Assembly: GCA_009103225.1 (NCBI GenBank) | Contig: RHPI01003536.1 | Coordinates: 72,759-136,758, forward strand | Direction of reading: 5' to 3' | Origin: Chlorokybus atmophyticus | Lineage: Eukaryota; Streptophyta; Chlorokybophyceae; Chlorokybales; Chlorokybaceae | Length of the DNA stretch: 64,000 nucleotides | Translations under genes and position numbers: made by a program | In this document: positions 1 to 10,406 of the stretch, piece by piece | Layout of the letters: each line of letters begins with the position of its first letter | Numbering within the stretch: position 1 is the stretch's first letter | Notes under the pieces: generated by a model | What the model was told of the DNA's origin: nothing | Database searches by the model: none | What the model saw: only the letters and a program-made list of their open reading frames with translations

Positions 1-461
1 TACATTAAAATTTATATAATCTCATTTATCCGAACGACCGATTACAAAATTGACGCGATATGCACAACGCCGGTATTTGTTATTTGCGTTGATTGATATG
101 ATAATCTATTATATATTGGTGCAGTATGTTCAAACACAATCATCGATTAACCATTGAAAATTTGCATAATTGGTTTGAAGCAATTATAAAAACATCTTTA
201 ACCGACTCTTTCTTAACAGACACATCAAGAAGGTTGGGACATTTAAAATATACGGCACGTATATTGATTTTATTGCGTTTTACCCCAGCTTTATACACAT
301 AAAGACCAAAAGGCAGTTTGGGGACATTTATGTTTGAAGGTATATGGCAAAAGTAAAGAGTGGGCCTTGAAATCCAGCAAGGTAAAAAGTTGAATAATGA
401 TATGCAAATCATGACTGTAATTGTTCATGATACCACTATCAGGCTTATTTGGTCGGCCTGC
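1..461. other. AT-rich flank left of the first retrotransposon
   Basis: No gene, RNA or repeat is recognisable here. The short open frames have no family resemblance and the base composition is AT-rich. It is the left insertion flank of the retrotransposon that starts at 466. Confidence 0.6.
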
Positions 462-465
462 GTGT

Positions 466-1070
466 TGTCATGCCTATCGCCCAAGCATGCCAGTCGTCAT
501 CGGGCATGCCTACAGCGAGACCCTCGCCCGGCTTACCAGCATGGCGACCCGCGCGCGTCTCTGACCAGTAGCTAGGTCATGTCTCTAGAGTAGCTCATGA
601 CCATAGCCTACATAGGCACCGCGCGTAGCTGTTTAGTTGTGAGTTCAGTTATCAGTCGGGTGCTATATCGAGTGGGATTTCCTGTGGAAATAGCCTCGAC
701 ATGACCGTTAGCTTATGTTCTGGACAGTCATGAGTTGACTTGTATAAGTAAGCACAGTGTTCACCGGATCAGCTGGTGACACTGTAAGTGAGAAAGCTAA
801 GAGCTTGTGAAGCGACTTGAACTACGAAACACCCCGTCCCGGTTCCCAAGAATCCCCTCACCGTGTGAGAGCCTGTGCATGTTCTTGTGCACTGTGCTTG
901 TCCTTACTGTGAGCTTTATGTACTTGGTCACGGTGTGCTTGTTGGCATCAATCAGGGCATAGCATCCACGTGTTGCTTGCTCATTCACCTCACTTAACAG
1001 TGTAATTTCTCTTCCACTCATGCAAAAAACTGTGTAAACAGCACTACCTATAGTAGTGGCTTGTTGACTT
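466..1070 (+). repeat. 5' LTR (portion shared with the 3' LTR)
   Basis: These 605 bases match 10407-11011 with scattered substitutions, many of them C/T or G/A transitions, some at CpG. The match stops just after the 14-base string that begins at 1057 (tggcttgttgactt). In the 3' copy this string is followed by about 230 more LTR bases ending in CA; here it is followed by unrelated sequence. The 5' LTR therefore looks shortened or rearranged at its inner end. Confidence 0.85.
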
Positions 1071-1280
1071 ACAGTGTCACCCTCTTTGCTCAAGTGAGTG
1101 TAGTTGCAGGCTGTACATCAGCATCGCAATCTGTAGTTGTACACATCGCAGTGCAGTGCTGTCACCGTCAGCGCATAGCGCGCACAAGCGCTAGTGTGTT
1201 GGGTGATAGCAACACTGGAGATTCCATTGTAGAGCACAAATACTCTACCCTTCATCCACTTTCACCATCGCATCAGCTGT

Positions 1281-4200
1281 ATGAGCAGGCCCACCCCTTT
1301 CTCGCCAATAGAAGAAGGGGACCTCAACAGCTGGAGCCCAACCTCCAACCTTCATGATGTGTGGAAGTCCGTCGCTGAGTTGCACAAGATTGATGGCTAT
1401 GGCGAGTTGGCCAGCACAATAGCCTCCACGTCACTTCATAGCCCATCGGTTACTGTCCATATATTAGCGACCCCACCAGCCTCAGTCACGGGTCTCACTC
1501 TAACTGCAGCCATGGAGAAGGCAGAGAATGAAGAAGTTGAGGTGGTAGTGGCCTCGTCGACTCCTGCAGAGATCGAAAGCAGGAAGGCCGAGCGCCGGAT
1601 CAGGATACTCAACCGCACCGCTGCCATCATCAGGGAGCAACAAGAGGAGCAGCAAGCTGCAGCGTTGGAGATGGGTACGCCCCTGCTACCAACACCGAAC
1701 TCGCGTGCTCCAACGGGAGGCAGTGTTTTCACCCTCGGCTCAGTGGCATTGCGTGCACCCGCGCTTACGGTGGGCGCGGCCATGTCGGACTCCCCGTTGA
1801 AAGACCTCTACGCCGCACTTCGGCGCACCTTCCCACCTCAAACCAACAGCAAGGTGGAGGAGTTGAGGCGTTTTCGACGGAAGCCCAATGAGGACCCTCT
1901 CCGACTGTATTCACGGTTGGAAGGGTTGCTTAGGGACACTGATTACAAAATCGTCAGCGAGGAGGCGGCAGCAGTGGTGTATGTGGCCGAGTTGGATCCC
2001 ACCCTGAGTGAGTCAACGCGCCTGACGCTGAACTACAGCAGGCCCCTCGGCTACACCCTCAAGGAAGCTTTCGAGACTGCACAAGCCATCCACAAGCGCG
2101 CAGTGTATGAGAAAGCGGTGCTGGACACCAACCGCAGTGCCTCGCGGCCTATGGCAGGCACAAGTGCAGAGCCTCTTCGGCGAGACCGCAGCCGAGAGCC
2201 GCAAGGCATCCACAACAAGGATAAACGGTCAGCTCATGCTGCCCTGGTGGCTCCAGTGCTGTGCCACCGGTGTGGTCGACATGGCCACTACCAAAAGGAG
2301 TGCACCGAAGATTATGGCAACCTTGTGTGCGACTACTGTCACAAGACGAGACACTTGGAGACAGTATGCTGGCTCAAGTTCCCTGAGCTGCGGCCCTCCA
2401 TTGGCTACAACAACGGCAACAGCGCTGTTGGCTATCGCGGCAACAACAACAACAACAACGGGGGCTACAACAACAGCAACCACGCTGGCGGCTACAACAA
2501 CAGCAACAACGCTGGTGGTCGCAACAATGGCAACCACGCTGGTGGCCACAACCCCAACAACAACAACAACGCTGGCGCCCGAGAAGCTGGCTACAGAGGG
2601 AAAAACCGCCCTCCACAGCACAAAGGACTTGAGGGACGTCCTCGCGCTGGAGCTGCTGCTGTAAAGGCACCAGCCAATCCACCAGCTATTGACCAAGTGG
2701 CAGCCCTGATGGCGCGCGTGGCACAGCTGGAGGAGAACAAGGAGCAGGACTACCAAGCCTGCTATGCTGCTAGGTGGGCACTGATGGCACCAAAACGGGA
2801 TAGGGACACTCCCACGCCGTCACGCGTACAACCATCAAGACGTGCGCGCAGGGAAGCTGGCGCGTCGTCAACAGCGGCATCGTCGGACGCCACAAGTGGT
2901 GCTGCCTCGACAGCCACAACCACCGCTGGGACGACGCCGTCGCCGTCCACACCGACCACGACAGCAGGTGTCAGCACTCTTGGCACCACGCTGTCCCCGG
3001 CAATGGAGAGCACCCACGCCGCAACAACCATGGTCGTTGGGTTCGTAAGTGGTGAATCCACCACTCCTGCCTCCATCGAAGCGACCACATTGTCCGCAAC
3101 TGCTGCCACCCTCACAGCCGCCACCTCAACAACAACGACTGCTGCAGGTGCCGCCACCATCGCTTCCAGTAGTGCTGCCATACCCACTGCACCACTTCCT
3201 GAGGTTCGAACGGCACCGCCACCAGCGCTTGACGTCACACAGCAAGTGCCACGCGGGCCACAAGCAGAACGCGCCTGGGCGTCAGTTCTACGCAACGTGG
3301 AGCCCACCACCATTGCGTACGGACCAGGTGGGCAATGCACCACACGCGTGGCACGCGATGATCGCATCTTGCCCCTACCACCTCCAGAGTACCACACGCT
3401 GCCGGAACCCACACAACAGCAGCTGGAGGATGAAATCCTCGCCGGCACTGCGCCAGAGATGAGGGACCGTCTCTTCGGGGTCACCTACGGGCGACCTGCA
3501 GTATTAGAGCTGGCCATTATGTTGTTCTTGGCATTACACGCACGATTGCAAGGCGCACCCAGTCAAACGCGGCAACCCATGCCCGCTCAACAGATCGACT
3601 TCGAGCCTTCGCCACTGGACCCACTCGGACTTCAGCGCCACAAAATACAAGACCTCGTGGTCACCATGTCAGACATCGCGCTGGGCACTGATCCCGCTCT
3701 CCGGGGGCTCACTCCAGGCAGTCGTCAAGAGCGTTTCTCTGCTCTCGAACAGGCACATCGTCATCAGGTGGACCAAGCTGCCCAAGTGGACGCTCGCCGA
3801 CAAGCGTACGAAGCCGCACACGCGGTTATCGTACCAACCATAGCTCCGGCAGATGTTGCCAGCGCCTCTACAACGCTGACAACAGGGTACTCCACGGCAG
3901 TCGCCATCGAACAGCCAGGGCAAGCAACTGTTGCAGACCAAGCGAGGGCGTTGGCACAACAATTGAGGGGGGTAATCGCCCCGCTGCTGCCTTCTTTGGT
4001 CGAAGACATGCCCGAGGATCAACGCGATGCAGGGCGAGGGTACCTCACCCCGCAAGGGGACACCACACAACGAGGAGGAGCTGGTATGGTGGGGGAGCAA
4101 CAACTCCGTACCGCACTCATCCGGCAAGCTGTCATGCTGCACATGCCTGAGGGCAACACGTTGAGACAGATGATGGGGATGCAAGAGGGCAGCGCCGCTC

Positions 4201-5402
4201 GTGCCCGTCTCGTGACATGGCTCGTTGCCAATTACCCTGCTGTCCCCCTGTTTGCCTTTGGCAATCGAGCATCATGGTTTGGGGCGTTCGTTCATTCGCT
4301 GCGTCAAGCATACGACGAGGCTGCCACCACAGCCCCGGACACGCTAGAGGGAGTGCAAGAGGCAATGCTGCGGCTGCCAGGGGTGGAAGCCGCACGACAA
4401 CGGCGGCGCATCGCCATTGCTCATGAGCTACACGCACAGCAGACTGACCTCCAGCGCACCCGACGCGCGCGCGCCATGACCGTGCTCGATGTGGGAGTGG
4501 TACAAGGAAGGTGGGATGCCTACATGGCAGGGATCTTGCGAGTCCCCACCATCACTCACGATATGCGACGACAGCTGCTACGCACCGTATACCTGCAGCC
4601 CATGCCTCAATATCATCATTGGACCGACACGGACACCGAGCCCACGGCCACGTGGGAAGGGACGTTGGTCAGAGAAGCAGCTCATGCTGTCCGATGGACG
4701 TACGCCGCGGAGCAAGCTGAACGCGAGGCAGGCCCACAAACACCGGGGCCGCCGGGGTTTCCTCCACAGCCATTGGGTACACCCGCAGGCATGATTCCAT
4801 CTTCGCAGAGGCGGCATCCACCTGCACCGCCACCACAACCAGCGCCGGAACCTCCAGCATCGAGGCCCCCCCGTGTCTACCAACCATCACGACAAGGTCG
4901 GTTCGGCAGAGGGAGAGGGCAAGGAGGGGGTTCTCCGGACCCAGCAGGCAGAGGAGCTCTGGCTGCAATGCGCTCAGCACCCCCAGCTGAGAGAACTGAG
5001 GCAAAGGTGCAGACAGCTCGTATGAAGAGGCTGCGTATCGACGCCAATGCTGCCATGGTGGCCAACCAAGGCAGGCACGTTACCATCAACGGCCTGGCAC
5101 CCAAGCGAGCAATGTTGGACACTGGAGCACAGCCTGTCATCATCGGGCGCTTCCTCGCGCGGTCTCTCGGCATAACCAGCTCCGACTTGGTGCCTTGCCC
5201 GTACGTGTTGTACACTGCCACAGGTAGCCGAGATAAGGTGATGGGAGTCACCAGGGAGGCCTTTTGCATTCGGTTGACAGGGCTGGACCCAACTCACACA
5301 ACCGAGGTCGTCCAGCAATGTGTGGTCACCAATGCCGGCTCCTTCGACTTTCTGCTTGGGCAGGACTTCAACTTCCCTGTGGGCATGGGCCTCGACTGCT
5401 AA
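1281..5402 (+). CDS. Retrotransposon Gag with C-terminal aspartic protease
   Basis: 1373 residues, unusually long for a Gag. Residues about 165-275 resemble the retrotransposon Gag capsid region (acidic and Leu/Arg-rich, followed by a stretch on alkylated helices). Two CCHC zinc knuckles lie at about residues 328-341 (CHRCGRHGHYQKEC) and 350-363 (CDYCHKTRHLETVC). They are followed by an Asn/Gly-rich stretch coded by AAC repeats (2405-2570) and then some 250 Ala/Thr/Ser-rich residues. Residues about 680-1200 are mostly Gln/Arg/Ala-rich with no domain I recognise. A retropepsin-like site, LDTGAQ with the active Asp at 1280, and a downstream LLGQDF motif show protease at the C terminus. The frame ends at TAA 5400-5402; pol continues in the same frame directly after it, so expression by readthrough or decay by mutation are both possible. 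The start is the ATG at 1281, the first after the LTR in this frame. Confidence 0.85.
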   Translation: MSRPTPFSPIEEGDLNSWSPTSNLHDVWKSVAELHKIDGYGELASTIASTSLHSPSVTVHILATPPASVTGLTLTAAMEKAENEEVEVVVASSTPAEIESRKAERRIRILNRTAAIIREQQEEQQAAALEMGTPLLPTPNSRAPTGGSVFTLGSVALRAPALTVGAAMSDSPLKDLYAALRRTFPPQTNSKVEELRRFRRKPNEDPLRLYSRLEGLLRDTDYKIVSEEAAAVVYVAELDPTLSESTRLTLNYSRPLGYTLKEAFETAQAIHKRAVYEKAVLDTNRSASRPMAGTSAEPLRRDRSREPQGIHNKDKRSAHAALVAPVLCHRCGRHGHYQKECTEDYGNLVCDYCHKTRHLETVCWLKFPELRPSIGYNNGNSAVGYRGNNNNNNGGYNNSNHAGGYNNSNNAGGRNNGNHAGGHNPNNNNNAGAREAGYRGKNRPPQHKGLEGRPRAGAAAVKAPANPPAIDQVAALMARVAQLEENKEQDYQACYAARWALMAPKRDRDTPTPSRVQPSRRARREAGASSTAASSDATSGAASTATTTAGTTPSPSTPTTTAGVSTLGTTLSPAMESTHAATTMVVGFVSGESTTPASIEATTLSATAATLTAATSTTTTAAGAATIASSSAAIPTAPLPEVRTAPPPALDVTQQVPRGPQAERAWASVLRNVEPTTIAYGPGGQCTTRVARDDRILPLPPPEYHTLPEPTQQQLEDEILAGTAPEMRDRLFGVTYGRPAVLELAIMLFLALHARLQGAPSQTRQPMPAQQIDFEPSPLDPLGLQRHKIQDLVVTMSDIALGTDPALRGLTPGSRQERFSALEQAHRHQVDQAAQVDARRQAYEAAHAVIVPTIAPADVASASTTLTTGYSTAVAIEQPGQATVADQARALAQQLRGVIAPLLPSLVEDMPEDQRDAGRGYLTPQGDTTQRGGAGMVGEQQLRTALIRQAVMLHMPEGNTLRQMMGMQEGSAARARLVTWLVANYPAVPLFAFGNRASWFGAFVHSLRQAYDEAATTAPDTLEGVQEAMLRLPGVEAARQRRRIAIAHELHAQQTDLQRTRRARAMTVLDVGVVQGRWDAYMAGILRVPTITHDMRRQLLRTVYLQPMPQYHHWTDTDTEPTATWEGTLVREAAHAVRWTYAAEQAEREAGPQTPGPPGFPPQPLGTPAGMIPSSQRRHPPAPPPQPAPEPPASRPPRVYQPSRQGRFGRGRGQGGGSPDPAGRGALAAMRSAPPAERTEAKVQTARMKRLRIDANAAMVANQGRHVTINGLAPKRAMLDTGAQPVIIGRFLARSLGITSSDLVPCPYVLYTATGSRDKVMGVTREAFCIRLTGLDPTHTTEVVQQCVVTNAGSFDFLLGQDFNFPVGMGLDC

Positions 5403-5839
5403 ACAGAGCGAGCGTGGTTTCGGCCACATTGGGATGAGGATGACGGGGAGGTGCAGGGTTTCCTGCCTCTCGAGTTGGTCTCGCGCACGCGCGCCCAGCG
5501 CAGAGTGGCTGCTGTGGCCACACGCAACCACTTTCGCACACGGAAGGCTGCAACGGCCACAAACGACGGCGCTCGGACGCAAGTCGCTGCTGGTGCCACG
5601 GTCCTGTGTCGGACCGTCGACTCCTCTCCCACCCCGTACAACGAGGAGCAGGAGGATGCCACCGTGGAAGTGGCAGTACAAGACCCAGCTGAACGGCGCT
5701 GGCGTGCACAGGTGGACGCACACATCTTGCTCAGCCATCCACTGATCACCACGCGCTTCCCCAACTACCGAAGCCACATCAAGGTGCAGGACCACCATAT
5801 GGTGGCCACCGGAGTGGTGGAGTTCCACACCTTTCGCAG

Positions 5840-6810
5840 GCAGCAGGGCATCACAGTGTTGGAGCTGTTCGGAGGCATTGGCAGCGGTCTTGCTGCGGTC
5901 CTCAACACAGGGGTAAAGGTTGTCAAACACTATTACTGTGACCCAGACCCACACGCGCAGACAGCCCTGAAACACCACTTACGCCAACTGCACGAAAGGT
6001 ATTCATGTCAACTACCCCTCTCGGCGTTGCAAGGCAGCCTCAAAGCATTGCCACAAGACATCCGGCTGATCACTGAAGGTCACCTACTGTCCCTCGGCAA
6101 CGTCGACCTGTTAATAGCTGGGTGGGAATGCCAAGGGCACTCCAGGGCAGGCAAGGGGCACGGCCTTGAAAACCCTCGCTTCGGGCTGTTTTTGGAGCTG
6201 ATGAGAATCATCCACCTTCTTCAACACGACCAGATCTCCAGACCCCTGGGGTACGTCATCGAAAATGTGCATTCAGAGGACGACAGGCGTCCGCACGTGG
6301 TCTCCAGCTACCGACAAGTTTGCTCCATTCTGGGGCACCCACTCAAGGTGAACGCTGCACGACATGGCTCGCGCGCACATCGTATACGTGCAAAGTGGAC
6401 AAACTTGGCCACCGTGGAAGAACTCATGACCGCAGAATACACGCGCAGCGCTCGGCCGCGCGACCAGCTGGTCAGTGACATCCTTGACCCCGGCCGCACA
6501 GCACAACCTGTCCTGCGTCATGACCACCACCACTTTTACCCGTGCAATCAGCCCGGGCAGCCCCGTCGCGCACTGTCCACATTGGTGTCCTACCCAGGCT
6601 CCTACGCATTCCGGAACGGTGGTGACGGGATGGTGTTTGATGCGACCACCAACAGGTTGGAGGAACCCAACGCGCGCGAACGTGAACGCGCCATGGGATC
6701 CTTCCCCAATAGCATCACGGGTTCATCGCTGACAGATAGTCAGCAATGCCAGCTGCTTGGCCGCGCCATGGACCAAAACAGCATGGTATGGCTACTGGAG
6801 CTGAGCTTCG
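5840..6810 (+). other. C5 cytosine DNA methyltransferase domain inside Pol
   Basis: Transfers a methyl group from S-adenosylmethionine to cytosine C5. Visible motifs in family order: I, VLELFGGIGSGL (from 5856; SAM binding); IV, GWECQGHSRAG with the catalytic Cys at 6129-6131; VI, IENV (Glu at 6261-6263); VIII, RHGSRAHRIR followed by KWTNL (about 6360-6406); X, QQCQLLGRAMD (about 6740). The usual Pro before the catalytic Cys is Glu here. The LLGR form of motif X and the HRxR form of motif VIII resemble the DNMT3 branch more than DNMT1, an inference from motif wording only. The domain contains no stop and sits between protease and reverse transcriptase, an unusual place. About 970 bases suit a minimal methyltransferase without regulatory domains. 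Confidence 0.9.
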
Positions 6811-9800
6811 CATTACAAGACCGCCACGTGTCCTTCGAGGATCTCGAACACTTGGCTGGGGGGTGGGCTGATCGCGAAGTCGACACCAAGGCAGCTCACA
6901 CAGCCCTCGAGGTGGTCCACATGGAGGAGCAAGCAGCAGTGACAGTGGAGGACATTTTCGTGGTCGCCAATGCAACCTCTTGGGACCATGCCATTGGCTC
7001 GCTGACCACAGAAGACACTCGAGAGAAGCTGGAGGCTCTCCTCAACAAATGGAGGAGCCAATTCAGCTTCAATGTGAAGGAATTGGGGACATGCTCAGTG
7101 TACCAGATGGACATCGAGCTGGTGGACACTGAGCCGGTGTTCCGGCGACAATACAGCCTCTCCAAGTTGGAGGAGGACCTGGTGGAACAAAGATGTAAAG
7201 CGCTGCTTGATGCAGGCCTTATCGAAGAGTCCACATCGGACTTCGCAGCAGCAACTGTCATGCCTCTGAAGAAGGATTCAGCAGGCAACTGGACAGAACG
7301 ACGCATGTGTGGCGACTATCGCCCCCTCAACAACAAGACCAAGCAAGACAGGTACCCCATGCCCACAGCGGAGGGTATCTTTGATGATGTGGGAGACTGC
7401 ACAGTCTTCAGCATCCTGGACATGCGTCAAGGGTACAACCAAATCGCCATCAAGGACGAGGACAAGCACAAGACCTCCTTCTGGGGCAACCGACAGTTGT
7501 ACCAATGAAAGGTGATGCCGTTCGGGCTGAAGAACGCCCCCGCCAAGTTTCAACGCGTCATGGACAAGGCCTTGAAGGGGCTGGACTGCGCGCGGTGCTA
7601 CATCGATGACATCCTCATCTTCAGCCGCAGCAGCGAGGAGCATCTTCAGCACATCGAAGCGGTGCTGGAACGACTCAAGGGAGTGGGGATGACCGTACAC
7701 CCCGACAAGTGTACCTTCTTCACTCACAAGGTGCCATACTTAGGGCACATGATTGTGCCCCATGGTATGTATGTGCAGCAGGCAAAAGTAGAGGCTCTGG
7801 CAGCTATCCCTGCCCCGACAGACCTCACACGTCTGCGCGCTTTCTTGGGACTTGCCAACTACTTTCGCCGGTTCGTGAAGGACTTCGCGATGATCGCCAG
7901 GCCCCTCAACGAGCTACTGAAGAAGGAGGTGGAGTTCGCATGGCTTGAGCCGCAACAGCAGGCCTTCGAGGAGCTAAAGAGCAGGCTCACCAGCACTCCC
8001 ATCCTTCAACGTGCGGACTACGCCAAGCCTTTCATCCTTCACACCGACTGGAGCAAGCTGGGGATGGGAGCGGTGCTGGTGCAGCACGATGAGAACAAGA
8101 AGGAGCGGGTGGTGTCATACGCCAGCCGAAGCAACAACAGCGCCGAGGCCAACTACAGCAGCTACGAAGGGGAGTGCCTCGCTGCAGTGTGGGCCATCTC
8201 CTTCTTCCAACCTTTCCTCTTTGGGCGACAGTTCCAACTGATCACCAATCATCAGCCCCTCAAGTGGCTGATGACCAACCAACACCTGACAGGGAAACTT
8301 GCTCGATGGGCCCTGCTGTTGCAGGAATACGACTTCGAGATCGACCACCGCGCTGGCCTCACCAACCAGGACGCCGATGGCCTCAGTCGCAACCCTCACC
8401 TCAGCAGCAACGACGCAACTGGAGCTCGGCATGAGCTCGTCCCTGCAGCAACAGCCCCCACCATGGCAGCCATGTTTGCTGCTGCCGCGTTGCGCTCAGG
8501 GCGCAAGACCAACACCACGGCCTCAGCAATAGCAGAGGAAATTCCTGCCCTTGAGCCGACGGACTCTGCTACAACCACACCCTTGGGAGACGCCCACGCA
8601 GCCGACATTGACATCGATAACATAGAGCTGGCGCCCACTGACACCAGGCAGGACATATGGCAGGACAAGCCATCACTCTCCTTTCTTCAAATTGGCCAGC
8701 TTCCCTCCGGCATGAGCGCCCGAGAGAAAGACCGAGTCAACCAACGCACCCGTCACTATCGATGGGCAGGTGACAAGCTGTATCGCCGCTTCCACGACGA
8801 AGACAAGGAAGTGCCGACCCCGATCACGCGCGAGGGCATCATCACTTCCCTCCATACTGAGCTTGGACACTTCGGTGTCAAGCGTACAGTCAGCCTAGTG
8901 AGGCCACAATATTGGTGGTATGGATTAACAAAACAGGTGCAGGGGTTCGTCAGCCACTGCCAACAGTGTGACATGGTGCGCGCCAGCCTCAACACGCGTA
9001 GCGCCACCTTGCACCCACTCCCCATCTCCGGTATCTTTTATCAATGGGGACTCGACATATTGGGGGACTTGGCACCTTCAGCACGTGGCAACCGGTACAT
9101 CCTGGTCATGATCGAGCACTTCTCCAAATGGGTGGAGCTGGTACCATTACCCGACAAGAGCAGCAGGGGGGTGTCTCAAGCCTTCCTCTCTCACGTTCTC
9201 AGCCGATTTGACAGCTGCGCGGAGGTCATCACTGACCAAGGTACTGAGTTCAGAGGGGAATTCGACACCCTCTTGGACAAATGTTACATCGACCACCGTC
9301 GGACCTCGCGTGATCACCCTCAAGCCGACGGCCTCGCCGAGCGTACAGTACAGACCATCAAGAAGGCACTCCGCAAGTACGTGCTGGAGTACGAGAAGAA
9401 CACTTGGGATGATCACCTCCCGTGGGTGGCCCTCAGATATCGATTGTCAAAGCAGGCGGCTCTGCGGGAGTACAGCCCGTACTACCTGCTGTTCGGGCGA
9501 CCAGCATTGCTCCCCTTCCGTGCGCAGCAGGAGGTGGATCGCGTCGTGAACAACCTCGACGACCCTGACTGGATGCACCACGACATCACCACGCGCGCCG
9601 CGCTTTTCGAGCGCACCGTCCCCATGGCCTTCAACAACCTGCGTATCGCGCAGCATCGCGACACGCTGCGCTACGAGCGCGTACGCAGCGGCTTCTACAA
9701 GGAGCGCCAACGGCGGTTCCAAGCGGGGGACTTTGCCTATCGCATGGCGGCCACTAAAGACACGCTTGACACCTCCGTAGGCCGCACCGTCTACAAGGTA

Positions 9801-9950
9801 CTCAAAGTGTACCCCACAGGGGTGCTGGACCTCTTTGGTCAAAACGGAGAGAGGTTGAAGGACAACATGGTGAACTGTGCGCCATGTCACCTTCCTTATG
9901 TAGCCGGCTTCGGGCGTATCCAGCACCCTCGTCCCGCGCGCAACACACGC

Positions 9951-10085
9951 TGTAAACGCTGCGGCAGCGCCGGCGACGACGCACTCATGATGCTCTGAGA
10001 TGGCTGCAACAAGGGCCTGAATTGCTACTGCCTGGAGCCACCTCTGGACGCGATACCTATGGAGGAGTATTGGTGCGGCGATTGT
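9951..10085 (+). other. PHD-like zinc finger at the integrase C terminus (decayed)
   Basis: Spacing fits a PHD finger: Cys-x2-Cys (9951, 9960), a position where a Cys is expected but the codon is TGA (9996), Cys (10005), a position where His is expected but Asn is coded (10020), Cys (10029), then Trp-Cys-x2-Cys (10071-10085). The Leu-Glu-Pro-Pro-Leu stretch between these is typical of PHD fingers. PHD fingers read histone H3 tails. In this place the module could guide integration, as chromodomains do in chromoviruses; that is inference. Two of eight metal ligands are lost, so this copy's finger is dead. Confidence 0.75.
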
Positions 10086-10161
10086 CGTACCAACGGCCCT
10101 CCTCACTTGCGCTAGCAGCTGAGCTCTGGAGCTGGAACCTCCCCCAGAGCCCAAGGGGGGG

Positions 10162-10404
10162 TGGCTTGTTGACTTTGTGGGCTACAGCACAGCATGTACA
10201 CTAGGGAGAGCACCGACTCCATCTGCCCGTACTACCCAGCAGCAGCAGACCAGCTGCACGAAGCACTTGTCACCATGAGGGTTGGGGTCACCTTTTGCTT
10301 GTTGCTGCACGTTGCACAGGTGGCGCAGCAGCATATCCAGCACGGCATGGCTGTCCATGCAGCTGTCCGAGACAGCGTGACCCTCGACTCCCCTCGACCC
10401 GACA
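10162..10404 (+). repeat. Repeat A, copy immediately before the 3' LTR
   Basis: About 243 bases nearly identical to 10998-11240, the inner end of the 3' LTR. It begins right after a purine run (caaggggggg) that looks like a polypurine tract. The 3' end therefore has the order A-B-A', where B is the part shared with the 5' LTR. Confidence 0.85.
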
Positions 10405-10406
10405 GC

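Larger units (their letters stand above)
5403..10115 (+). pseudogene. Retrotransposon Pol: methyltransferase, RT, RNase H, integrase, PHD-like tail (interrupted)
   Basis: In the same frame as Gag. Domains in order: a spacer; C5 DNA methyltransferase (about 5840-6810); reverse transcriptase (about 7110-7800, with YIDD near 7600 and MPFGLKNAP just after the stop at 7506); RNase H (about 8030-8390, ending DADGLSRNP); integrase with an H-H-C-C zinc finger (about 8855-8980) and the D, D, E catalytic triad in the contexts LDILGD, TDQGTEF and GLAERT (about 9050-9345); a C-terminal tail with a PHD-like finger (9951-10085). In-frame TGA codons at 7506-7508, inside RT at a position where related elements usually have Trp, and at 9996-9998, inside the finger, break the frame. 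This copy probably cannot make a full product. The frame finally ends at TAG 10113-10115. Confidence 0.88.

Noticed and set aside
2229-2756. Long antisense open frames opposite Gag
   Set aside because: Shadow frames of GC-rich and AAC-repeat coding sequence.
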